From assembly GCA_001692895.1 (NCBI GenBank), contig KV748177.1, forward strand, positions 3,758,130 through 3,822,129: a DNA stretch of 64,000 nucleotides. Direction: 5' to 3'. Below the pieces are notes generated by a model that saw only the letters and a program-made list of their open reading frames with translations, had not been told where the DNA came from and made no database searches. The position numbers and the translations under genes are program-made. This document shows, one piece after another, positions 10,648-21,271 of the stretch (its first letter is position 1; each line of letters opens with the position of its first letter). Source of the stretch: Cenococcum geophilum 1.58. Its lineage: Eukaryota > Ascomycota > Dothideomycetes > Gloniales > Gloniaceae.

Positions 10648-12645
10648 TCACACCATGCTCGCTGGGGCGCGCTCTTCTCTTGCGCGAGAATCGATGAAGT
10701 TCAACAAGGAGCCGAAATCATTGATATTGTGCGCATTCGCCAAGTGCAAGTGAAAGTATTCCTTTCTGAAAAACTTCTCTTCGTGCGCACATTCGTGGAA
10801 GCAATGTACGTCTTTGAGGTGCTGGATGCGGGCCTCCAGACTCACATTCAACGGCCTGGTGTAGAATTTTTGCTCGCAGCAGATGCATTCATCTCGAGCG
10901 CTTCCAGTCGAGTCCGGGCCGGTTGGGCAGAAAAATGCGTCTAGTGGGGGTTCGTTCGCAAGACTGGGGCATGACCAGCTCTCCGGTGAGCAGTGCCAGA
11001 GATCTGTATGTCCCATGTATGTGGACAAATTCGCGAATTCTATGTCACAGATTTTGCATCGATACTCTCTTCCCGACTTTTGGGAATTGGAAGAATCTGA
11101 GAGCGTAAGTTTCTGGAGAGCGAACAACGCTGCTTTGTCCCAGTGAGGGAAGCCGGGAGCTGGCGTTCCAAAACGCTTTATCATTGGCGATGGCGACCTA
11201 AGTGGATTCCAGGAAAGCATCGTTGCCCCTTTGTTGAAGTGTTCGTCGATGATGTGCTCTTGCCGCTTATCCCAAGATTGGAGGAGGGTGTCACAGAACC
11301 CGCATTCCCAGAACCAATCACTCTTGTTTTTGTGGACATGGGAAGATTTCTCGTGCTGTATCCACTCTTCTGCATTCTCGCATTGCTTTAGACAGAAAGT
11401 GCACTGGAAAGGACGTGGCTTTTCTTGAAGGGTAAGCGCGGCTTCTAAGCCTGTATGGTAGGACTTCCCACAGGAGGTTCGTGAAGACGATCTCGACATG
11501 GACGAGGTTATGCTGAATCTTCCTGTCGGAGTATTGGAAGCTGTCGAATCTACTCCCAAATTTTCAGAATGGCGTGACCGTTTGCTAGCCGCTTTCAGGG
11601 TTGAGGAGGAAGAGGACTCATAAGAATGCTCCAGGGTCGAAGGCTGCTCTTTCTTTGTTTTGAATGGGAGAATCTTTCGTAGACCCTGTGACGCGGCGGA
11701 AGACCAAGACCGGGCCGTCGAGGGTGGTTTAAACACTGGCGGTGGCGGTTTGGACTCCTGGGCACTGTCGACACGAAGGGGATTAGGACTCAATCTGTTT
11801 TTCAGCTTCGAGAACAATCGCGAGCTGGCTGGTTTTGGCATTGGCGCTGGCAGTGGAGCTTCCTCATAGTTCTTATGGCCAGAAGGCGGCGTATTCCTAC
11901 GTTTGCATCTGCTCTTTGGATTTTCTGGACCGATCCCTGAAGCCCTTGAGTTAGGCTCCAGAGGCTCCGCAGCAAGGCTGGGAAGAGGAACGCTTCCTGG
12001 CCCATGATATGTGCCTGGGCCCTGAGATGGTATTTTTTCTTGGATTCCAGACAGCTCACCTGGGCGTCGTCGATCTGGCCTTGCCGCAACATTGGGAAGA
12101 TGTTTACCATCAGTATCTCCGATACGGGGTCTAAGGCGGTGGTTCAGTTCCTACAAGGGTATGGTCAGCTAACCTTTTTTATCGCTCATGCAGTTACAGG
12201 GCTAGCTCACAGTCACACTATCCCCAACGGACTGTTGTGATGGCTCAGAGCCGTCATGCTCAGCGATTCTGTCACCATCTTGTCCAAAGTTGATGATGGG
12301 TAATAGATAGGAAAATTCAGTGAATGAGATCGATTCTGGTCCAACTACGGGTTCTGGCTCGACGACCGGTTCCGAGAGCTGCCTGGTAGGTCTTGGCTCA
12401 ACAGCAGGTTTTGGATTTACAATTTGCCGTAGGCGAGTAGCCTGTATCAGTCCAGGTAGTGGATGGTCATTTTTCTCCCGTTTCCCGGAACCTTGTTTCG
12501 GTCCAATTTGAATAGCCGGAGAGAGGTGGTTAAAGTCCCGGATCAAAGACGAGCGTTTCTGGTCGAGCCATATCCCTGGTTGCTTCTCGGAAGCCATCAC
12601 CCGAATTTCTGTGAGGGTCAAAGTCTGCTCCCTAGCGGCCGCCAT
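10648..12645 (-). CDS. C2H2 zinc-finger protein
   Basis: Two exons on the minus strand, 12645-12211 and 12150-10648, are joined by a 60-bp intron (GTGAGC...TTGTAG with a CTGAC branch site), giving 645 residues. The first 390 residues are Ser/Pro-rich and probably disordered. C2H2-type fingers follow near residues 395-418 (PFQCTFC...H), 428-449 (WECGFC...HIIDEH), 510-531 (YRCKIC...H) and 567-594, and the C-terminus carries more Cys/His (CFHECAH). This resembles the many ascomycete C2H2 proteins of unknown function; a nuclear regulatory role is plausible but not shown. The ATG at 12645 was chosen because it is the first in frame (context AGGATGG). An inverted-repeat element lies about 325 bp upstream. 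Confidence 0.85.
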
Positions 12646-12970
12646 CCTGACATCGACTACAGAATTCAAAGTCAGTGACTGCGCGTTAGGCTTTGTGGTA
12701 AAGAAGATAAATCGTGAAGGCTACTACCTGCTCAAGAAACTACCTAGACATTATAGGGGAAGGTGATGAACTCTCGCAATAAAACGGAAAACCGGTGAAG
12801 ATTATCGGTGAGCTGAAGAGTCCGGAGTTCGTGCAATGAATGCCTGCCTTGTGTGCTGGCGATATATTACAGATGCTCGTGTTCACGTATAATTGGATGG
12901 TCTTGTGCGCGACCAACTGGAATGCGCCACGCGAGTTCTATTATCTCCGGGATTCCACCGCAAATGGGTA

Positions 12971-13202
12971 GGACGTACTATGGTATCCGGCGTAAGTATT
13001 GTACATTGTCGGTGCGTTGCAGGTTGGGCGGCATGTGGCTTGTTTTTAATCCACTTTTGCGGCAAATGAAAAAGGAGGAAAATTAAGAAGGTTCATGTTT
13101 TCTATACAAACCGGCTTTCTTATTGGTGTAAAATACTCTGCAAGGAACCCCTGCAACGCACCGACAATATACAATACTTACGCCGGATACCATAGTACAT
13201 CC
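12971..13202. mobile_element. Fold-back/MITE element with 53-bp terminal inverted repeats
   Basis: The arms 12971-13023 and 13150-13202 are reverse complements at 51 of 53 positions, and both differences are C/T transitions. The arm begins GGAYGTACTATGGTATCC, and the roughly 126-bp centre is AT-rich and non-coding. No clear target duplication is seen: the left flank is TA and the right flank AA, so a degraded TA duplication is possible. It sits between the 3' end of the HSP70-like gene and the 5' end of the zinc-finger gene, in the likely promoter of the latter. Confidence 0.8.
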
Positions 13203-13452
13203 AACTAGCAGGCTTCTTTTTCAGAACGTAAAACAAAGTTACTTATTAAGCTCTAGCAATTTCAGTACCATATCCTTCCTAGTGTTGTTATACATTGAAA
13301 CAAATATTTCACGATATGATTTGCTAACAGCTTCTGTACTCTATCTAATGCAATATCTTACAGTGTGGCAATTTTCATGCTAATTGAAAAAGAATACATG
13401 TACTCCTACGCCAATTATTGTGAATTTTATATAAGTCGCCATTCACCAAGTT
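13203..13452. other. Short AT-rich intergenic sequence
   Basis: Probable 3' UTR and terminator region of the minus-strand HSP70-like gene, bounded on the right by its stop codon. No other feature is seen. Confidence 0.4.
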
Positions 13453-15980
13453 TTAGAAGGGAGCTGTTCCGGCTGACCTGAGCAGCTTCGGGCCCTTCAA
13501 CTCGTCTAGTATTTCAAACAATGTAGCATCTGAATCCTCTCCGCCCTCTCCGTTCTCTCCATCAACGACGCTATCTTGTCTTGAGCCCCGCACGTGCATC
13601 CAGATGATTGGAATCGAGGATCTCTCCCCAATAACATTGTTACCGACCCGCATCTCAAATCTTAGATCTGATAGGCCAGCGTGCACAGAGATAGTATGCT
13701 CGATCTTCCAATAGCGTTTAACTCTAATGCCCAGAAATTTCCTCTTCTTCTCCACATAGTCTGCTTGGTCAAGATCTTTTAAATCTAACACTGATTCGAT
13801 CTGATAGGCTCTTTCGGCGTCTTCTTCATCGATGTTGCTTGGAAGGAATTTGGATTGTGCACTAGAAGCAATAACATCTTTACAGACAATTGGGTCTTGA
13901 GTTTCGGGGTCCACAATGCGATAGAAGGTATGACTTTTGGGCCCATCGCGTCTAAGAGGCTCACCCGCACGGACAAGCCAATGGATCTGGTTCAAAGCAT
14001 AGTCCTGGTTATCGAGTGGGCCCTTGTAAGGCGGCCCTGAGTGCTTGCTCTCATCGTAAAGTTTGTTAAAGAGGATACCATAGGATGCACGACTGCAAAT
14101 GGTGGAGAGGATAAAATTTGCAAATTTTAGGCGATGGACATGGTCGATCACTAGGCCTTTGCAGACGGAGAGTTGACTGTATAGATTTGGTGAGAAATTT
14201 AGAAGGGAAATCAGGAATATTTCTGTACTCACGGGTCCTTGGCGACCAGAATTACCTTGCCTTGGCCACCTGGAGCCGAGCCGAAGCGTCTCATTATGCA
14301 CTCTTGGACGTATTCGGAGGATCCAAGCCCTCCCGAGATAACGAAATGTGACTAATGGGATGAGATTTTGTCCATGTGCAGAGGTGTAAAGAAGTTGTAT
14401 AGGATTACTCACTACTTGTTGTAATGGGTGAATTTCCTGAAGACGCTCCAGCTGTTCGCTAATGAGTTCAAAAATACCGTCTATCTGCTCATCGAACATC
14501 TCTTTTATGTCATCACTTTTTGATTTATTAGCTTAACTAGATAGATTGATATACATGGGTTGGTTCTGAATCTTACTACGTGAATGTCATCCTGCCGCCC
14601 TCAACCCCGACTTCAGGACAACTAAGGTTCTTGAACAAATCTGGGAGCCGTACTCTAATGTAGTCTATAAAATCTGGAGTCCCGAATGTCGTTTTGAAAT
14701 GCTGGAATGACGTCTTTCTACGGCTTTTGGTCATCTCTTCTGCCTCACGCTTGATCATATCTTTCCCAGCAAAGTTTCGCCATTCGAGTCTGTTGTTACT
14801 TCGACCTCTAGTCTGTCCTGCTAGGGTAAGATTGACCATATCTTCTGCTATATATTCCGAATCATTATCCTCTGCGTGCAGAATAAAACTTAAACGCCTC
14901 TCAACCTCTCTTTGGAATATTTCATCGATCTGAACAGAACCAATTGCTCTACCTGACATTTTGGGTTAGCACATAAACCGGCAGATAGGAGCTATGGTGG
15001 AAAACCCTCAACGCAGTCAAGCTGCTCCAGCTCAGCAATTCTCTCTTCATTGCCGTTTCGGTCCCTGAAAGGTTTGATAGAACCGACCTTGAGGACGGAG
15101 ACATCCTGATTGCTAGATTTAGCATGCTTGGCTCAGCCTATGTTGCAAAGCATGGGACCTACTGTCGTACCGCCTCCCGCATCACAAACCATTAGGACAT
15201 TGCCCTGTTGTACTCCATCTAATTCCTTTGAAGCCCCTACGGCACGATGATCTTTCCACTTCCTTGCTGTATACACTGCCGCTGCTTCTGCCTCTGTCAA
15301 TTCGATTTTAACCGAGTGTTGTTCGCTCTTTCCAAAGCCAGCTTTCCTGATAATATCCTCAAATGTTTTAACGACGTCAATACGATTATTCCAGGTCGTC
15401 GGCACACTAAAACTGTATACTACGCGAGCTGCTTCCCAATCTTTTAGATGAAAGTATTTAGTCATGTATGCAACAATATACTCGTATAATTTCGTCAAGA
15501 AATCTTCGAACCACATTTTTATATCGTCGTATGTCGGTATCAAGTCTAAGTCCTCAACATTACAAGTCTCGGACAATTTCTTGAGAATTGTAGGGTCAAG
15601 AAAGAGTTTGAATCTGTCCCACACAGCCATTCCAGGTCTAATCTCAGCAGGCGCTGGAGATTCAAAGCCCCAATCGATACGTTTTCTACCTGCTCGATAA
15701 GTGACGGCAGTTGGGACCTTGTTTTCGACATGAATACGCCGAGGACTTGGCCAGTTCTTGATAACTCGTGGCTCCGGCCAATCAAGAGTAGAGAATGCGA
15801 CTCCTACGACGATTCTGTCTCAGCACGACCCCTAACAACAAGACAATGAAAAATAATAAAAGGTATCAAATTTGAAGTTTCACGGGCTTACGTACCGGTG
15901 TATGTCATACCAAAATCGACTCCAATAGCGATCAATTCAGGAGGCACTTGCATGTCGAACCCCGCCTTGTTTGGTGGCAT
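13453..15980 (-). CDS. HSP70-like ATPase (actin-type ATPase fold, HSPA12-like fungal family)
   Basis: Seven exons on the minus strand are predicted: 15980-15896, 15803-15163, 15105-15006, 14952-14580, 14515-14413, 14351-14233 and 14176-13453. They give 714 residues, and all frames join cleanly. Phosphate-1 motif IGVDFGMTYTG lies near residues 17-27, phosphate-2 DAGGGTTDVSVLKV near 236-249, and adenosine motif VISGGLGSS near 438-446. The HSP70 nucleotide-binding core is therefore present, but the C-terminal part lacks a canonical substrate-binding domain and EEVD tail. This is the large Pezizomycotina HSP70-like family, often found near HET or NLR genes; its function is largely unknown. The donor of intron 3 (GTTTTC) is the least typical splice site in the model. 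Confidence 0.88.
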
Positions 15981-17937
15981 TGGTGTATGTATACCTCCGG
16001 GCTTGATATTCCATGGGAGATACTTCTTGCAAATGAATCGTTTCACTATAGGAATTCTTCTTCTTCAAATGCCCACATTCCCAAAGATACGTTATTCCAA
16101 ATGCAATGCCACGTCGCACACACCTTGTTCATTACCAACGTAGCCTATGGAGGGGTAGGTGGTATATTGCTTCTTTCTTGTGCGCTTCAGGCTAATGCAA
16201 GGTGCGGGAGATGAGAAAATAGGTCTACAACCGACACCTCCGGGCTATGCGCTGAGACCCGTCACGGGCAGCGTGCAGACGGGGTATACTTTTGCCTTGA
16301 GTATATCACCAGGAAACTTGCTGATTGTCCAGCTATGAAAGGTTGGGCTATCGTAAGTTGGGCCTAAACAGCTCCCAAAAATCAATCGTTATCTCAAGAG
16401 CCCTTGGGTTGCATCGTGGCTACACAACACTGGTCATGATGTGTGGATGGCCAGCGGAGTCAATTTGTTATAGACCGCGAAGGTGATGCAGTCCAGTGCC
16501 CGATGGTTCTTGGGTAGAATGCTGTTCCCCGCGCTAACCCCACCTTTTGGGAGTGGTTTCTTAACGTACCTTAATTTGGATTTGAGATTTCTTCTGCTTA
16601 GAGCTTCCTTTTAGGAAGCCTGATATTTTGGGAGTCGCTGTCATCAGAGCGTATGCACACTCGTTTTCATTGTCTCTATCCCTTATCCCGTTGAAATTGG
16701 TCCTCATGTTATCGATAAGAGTCAGCCAATCCGATTGGTGGACTATTATCGATAACATGAGGGTTAGTTTTTTTCAATATTGCGGGGCCGTAACTGCCCC
16801 AATTGTTTAGGAAGCCGTTATACTGAGAGATGCAAAATATACCCTAACACCGTTTACATTGTATTAAGGCCTCCAGTAGTGTGATGCGGATAGTAACATA
16901 TTTCTCGATCACCGACTTTATGCCCAAGGCCACCAACAGCCACCCCACTATCAGCCACCCCACAATCTTTTTTCGCGGGGGGAGGACACTGCATAAAACT
17001 TCGATTGAGCCTCATCAGATAAGAAAAGCGACATTGTGAAAGAGCCTCGCGGTTCTTGAATGAATCGACAAAGCACTCTACGCATAGCTTATGGCTATAA
17101 AGCAAACATTTCCAAACGAAATTTTACGGAATTAGTTGATATGTTTCCGGTTACTAAGTTTGTAGACTATGCTGAACTTGGTAGAGGTATGCATGTCGAT
17201 ATCGGCGTCACGAAGCACTTATGTATGTGGCTTACCTACGTGTAACATCCCGCCCAAAAGGTACACCGCACATTTGTACATGGGGACGACACAATTTAAA
17301 TTGATACGTAGCCCAATGAAAAAAAAAAAATTGTAGCATTCGTTCAGTCCATATCATTGCCACAAATCTCCACAAAGCGATACCCACACATATTGTTGCT
17401 CTCACCCAATTGTACCTACAGTTGCTTTATTCATACGTGCAACTGTATCTGAACAACTTGAGAAAGGTTACAGTAATACAATGGCAGGTTAGTGTAATCT
17501 CGTGAATCCCTGAAGCTCAGCTGTGCAAAGATCAATTCCTAGGGGCACGGACTAAATATTGAATTTTGCTTGCACACAGTTGGTACTGGTTCACGCGTCG
17601 GGGTTTACCGCAAACTTGACTTAGAAGAGTCCCAGGGACACCCTCAGAAGGTGCTCACTTGGGCCTGACGCAGAGTTCTGAACCATTGCACTCGCTGACT
17701 TCACTCCTACGTCATTGTCATCTCTTTTCATCCTATAAAGAGTAACCTAATGGATGCGAAGGGATGTGGAGGCGATCTCTTAGCGAATTACATAGCTGAC
17801 GTTCATAGGCTGGGGTTGATAAGCTGAGTTTAATAATTACTATCGAACGGGCTGCGGTACATATCGAACGGGCTTACGGTAAAGAAATATTGTGGCTGTG
17901 CAGTGCATTTGAAAAGGGGTGAGAGGGTGTACTGATT
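15981..17937. other. Intergenic, about 2 kb, contains a perfect-centred palindrome
   Basis: The left end is the promoter side of the minus-strand HSP70-like gene. No other gene is supported; the longest frames (under 90 codons) lack features. A 61-bp inverted repeat lies at 16702-16762. Just before the next gene, TATCGAACGGGCT occurs twice, near 17842 and 17862, as a possible paired regulatory site. Confidence 0.5.
16702..16762. repeat. 61-bp palindrome with GTTATCGATAA arms
   Basis: The sequence reads CCTCATGTTATCGATAA inward from the left and the same inward from the right on the other strand. Only a few mismatches occur near the centre (CCAATCCGATTGG). It could extrude as a cruciform or be a minimal MITE relic. 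A related inverted pair, GTTATCGATAAG...TATCGATAAC, with an internal GCCAATC, occurs at 46350-46436. Confidence 0.8.
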
Positions 17938-18691
17938 ATGGGCTGTGGTGGTTCAAAGGAAGCGGCCAACGAACCTGTTCCCCTGGAACCGGCGAGAGCA
18001 GCAACGGCTCGACCTCGCACTTCAAATCGACCTCCCACCAGCCAGAATCGACCTGCCTCTAAGCGACCTGCCTCTTCTCAACGACCCTCGTCTTCTAAGC
18101 GGCCTTCGTCTAGTTCAACTAGCTCTAGACGACCTCCCTCCAGCCAGAGGCCTTCTTCCGGTTCCAGGCGAACCGGCTCCGCCCAGGGGGGACGCACCCG
18201 GCCGAAGTCAAGCTATCGGGGGCAGCCAACAATCTACGAGGACCACACGCCCGAGGACAACGACATCACTCAGGGCATAATAGTGCTTTGTACACTCATA
18301 GATCAGCACGCAGAGCGCTTTTATGCCGCAGAGTATTCTTCCTATGTTCGCCGAACCATAGGTGAGGCCCTGGTCAACCATATAAGGGCTGGCGGTAGTA
18401 ACGGTACAGCTCCGCATATACTCCCCCATTGACTTCATTTGATCTTACATGTAAACACTAGTGAGCGCTGTCCTAAGCGACCTCACCGGAAAGCTTGGGT
18501 CTTATGCCTCAAATCCTGCAGATGATCGACGTGAAGAACATATTGAGCGAATGTGCACATCTGCCGACAGAATTCAACGCATGGTACAAAAGCACCCGTC
18601 TGATTGGAGCTTTGGACAATTTGACCAGGGTGTATGGTTCCCAAGCGTCTACCAGGACGGAGATGTCGTTAAGGACCCGGATTGTGATTAA
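17938..18691 (+). CDS. Small putatively N-myristoylated protein, unknown function
   Basis: Exons 17938-18394 and 18462-18691 (67-bp intron, GTAGTA...CACTAG) give 228 residues. The N-terminus MGCGGSKEA is a textbook N-myristoylation signal with an adjacent palmitoylatable Cys. A low-complexity stretch of RPxSSxRPxS-type repeats (residues about 25-85) follows and is predicted disordered and basic. The C-terminal 120 residues look folded and helical (ITQGIIVLCTLIDQHAERFY, then HIERMCTSADRIQRMVQKHP). Membrane anchoring at the plasma or vacuolar membrane is inferred from the N-terminus. No catalytic motif is visible. A further 3' exon cannot be excluded. Confidence 0.75.
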
Positions 18692-20719
18692 TATAGGTTA
18701 GTAGCTAATCACTCGAGACGGTCATAGCATTCTAATTGTACACAGGAGGATACTTCTATTTCCGTTTGCAGTTCTCATTAATGTACGCTCTAATACGGGG
18801 GCTCCATGAAATCGGCCTCTGCACCTCCACGCGGTGGAGCCCGGGAACCTAGCAGTACTATCAGCGCTCCGTCAGGATCGTGCTGATAGACTACTAGAGC
18901 AAACGCAGAGACGTGCGTACGGCTGCGCAGCGCCGGCGCTGCAACGTGGTGGTATCGTGAAGATTTTTCACTGGGAGGGTGAGCCCCAACGAAAAACTCA
19001 ACACAGCCATTACGTCTTCACGTACACGTCTAGTACACTCGAATCACGGCATCTACCTACGGCAGCGACCCCCTTCTTATGCGGTATAACGATATACCGT
19101 ACGGCACCTACACGCAGCCAAACCGTATACACCTCGCAGGCGGAAGGCCTACGACGAGCCTCTTATCCAAACCGCCCCCTACTCCCTCTATACCTTAATC
19201 CACCCAGCATATTCTAATACGTAGTGCAGCGCGGGTCCATAGGGGCTTGGTGCACCCCTACAGTACCTGGTTGAGCGCGCTATTGGATGCAGGAAGATAG
19301 GGGATAGAGGCAAGGGAGGGTAATCAGAACAGGGAGCGTTATTTGGCTACATGCAGGAGGACCGCAGGCGACGCGGATACGCGTACAGGGCAGTAAGAAG
19401 CTAGGGGCAGGCAAACAACAACAACGACATCTAACGGCAATCTACGACAATATGGAAGCATGGAGGGCAGACGGCAAGATAGGCAATCAGGACACTCCCT
19501 TACAGGAGTCTCAGAGCAGCGACCTAACGGTAATTTTCCTCCCGTTGATGTAGTACGGGCATGCTACCTAGAGGGGTACATACTGTATTACCTCTCACGT
19601 CGCCCTTTTTGGAGGTTTTTTGTACCTGAACTTATCGGTATTCGTCTGCATGGACCAAGCTTGGGACCGCATCAGACATTAATCGAGATCAATATACGCT
19701 CTAATACGTAATAAACCAGCTCCTTGCGAGATCACTTACAATTGTATTATCCGATAATAACGTCCTGTGAGGGTGGCCCGTGCGCACCAATCACATATGG
19801 GCGGTAAGTCGTTCTGCCGCATCACCACAGGTCTCAAATGAAGTCACAAACATTGAAATATTGGTGTATATTGTATATAGAGCCTTATTCTTTGGAGTTG
19901 AGTCGATCTACGTGCTCCTGCCAATACGGGCCGTCTTTGCATAGTGGTATTCGATAGAGTTTATGGCGCAAGAAAGTTGATGCTCTTGACATGCATGCAC
20001 GGGCCACATTTTATAGGACCCTATCAGTGCAAGGGATATATATTTGTTTTTCGGGGAAATGAGCTTCTGGGACTGTATATAGCTCGGAGCTCTGTGTACA
20101 TACATAAGCCCGGATCATATATAATAAATACGTTACTCTTTGCAAGACGTCTTCATGGTTTCGTGGCTTTCAGGGTATAATTTGGGTATCAATCTACTAC
20201 ACGGTTTCTCTGCGCTTAAAAGCCAAGTTAATGAGGAAATAGAATTAACGCGCAAAGTAAGAACGCCGGAGAGAACACTGGACGGAACGTTGGACAGAAA
20301 TTGGTAAACATGATTTAATAAAACGAAAGGTTAGGGTTGGAGGTAGATCTGGTCCATGAAGTTCAGCACAAAGTCCTCAATCCAATTTTATTCGCAAAGT
20401 GCAGACATCCTGATGCCCGCTCATCATATCCACCCGGACAAAAGAGACAAACATCCACCCAAAACAGTATTTGCTCGCAAAAGACCTCCCATTAACTTAT
20501 CGAGCATTTTGGAGAACGCTGTTCAGCAACCAGGCGTGCAAGTCGGTATTCGTACGGCGACTCCTAACGAGAGGTATCGTGTGTCTAGCGACGGTGGCAG
20601 CCTTATATACCTTACTGCTAGGGTATGGTGATGGGAAACCATGGTGTCCTCCCTGTGCAGCGGCGATCCGGCGCGGGGTTGGGCTGCTCCAGTGGCAGTC
20701 GTCTGCTGCGCGAGAAGAT
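18692..20719. other. Gene-poor 2-kb stretch with a decayed repeat-like segment
   Basis: No supported gene. The 14-bp direct repeat TACGCTCTAATACG at 18784-18797 and 19695-19708 brackets about 0.9 kb. The composition there (TACGG, CTAATACG words) resembles the RIP-mutated repeats at the start of the window. Coding-like fragments appear (near 18834-19217 and near 19420-19530) but have no recognisable domain. 19710-20720 is AT-rich and featureless. Confidence 0.4.
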
Positions 20720-21271
20720 CTACGTTAGCCTGACGGGTTCATCCTTGCGCATGAAGAGAGAAACAAGAAATCGGTTAGACAAACCTGGATGTTCCCAAGG
20801 TGCATTTGCGATCTGTCTTGACGGCGGAAGTCTATCTGATTCTATCCACGACGACTCATATCCATACTCCCGATTCTGCATCCCTATCAAGCGGGACCGA
20901 ATTTGTGACAGCGTTACATGGCACTGATATATTGCACCCTTGTATGACTCTGCGACCGCCCGCTTTTGGAACACCCATCGAAACCGCTTTTGTGGTACAA
21001 CCTTGTCCATGCCTTTCATTGATTTGTTTGCCTTCGCCAGCAAGACTTCTGCTTGTTGAACTTTGCCGTAGATCCATGCCATGTCGTCATTAGGTAGGTG
21101 GCCTGCCACTGCTCTTTGGAGTTTGTCCTTTGTCTCGGCGACAAGGTCGGAGGTGGACTTGATGATGTCCCTGTAGATGCCGATCTCTTCATGAGCACAT
21201 TGGTACTTGCACCCTAGATCTGCTAGCGCAAGGGTGGAGATACAGAAACTGAGCGGGTCGGGGACGTTCAT
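20720..21271 (-). CDS. Fungal protein of unknown function, N-terminal-domain-like of STAND/ankyrin proteins
   Basis: A single 183-residue frame starts MNVPDPLSFCISTLALADLGCKY. This recalls the hydrophobic helical start (DPLSxxxSxxALA) of many fungal NLR, ankyrin and HET-associated N-terminal domains. The rest is helical and charged (KVQQAEVLLAKANKSMKGMDK), with no catalytic motif. The short length suggests an orphan N-domain or a truncated NLR, but no downstream NACHT or NB-ARC sequence is present. A small intron near the C-terminus (GTTTGT...GCAAG) is possible. Family assignment is tentative. Confidence 0.6.
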   Translation of the reverse strand: MNVPDPLSFCISTLALADLGCKYQCAHEEIGIYRDIIKSTSDLVAETKDKLQRAVAGHLPNDDMAWIYGKVQQAEVLLAKANKSMKGMDKVVPQKRFRWVFQKRAVAESYKGAIYQCHVTLSQIRSRLIGMQNREYGYESSWIESDRLPPSRQIANAPWEHPGLSNRFLVSLFMRKDEPVRLT

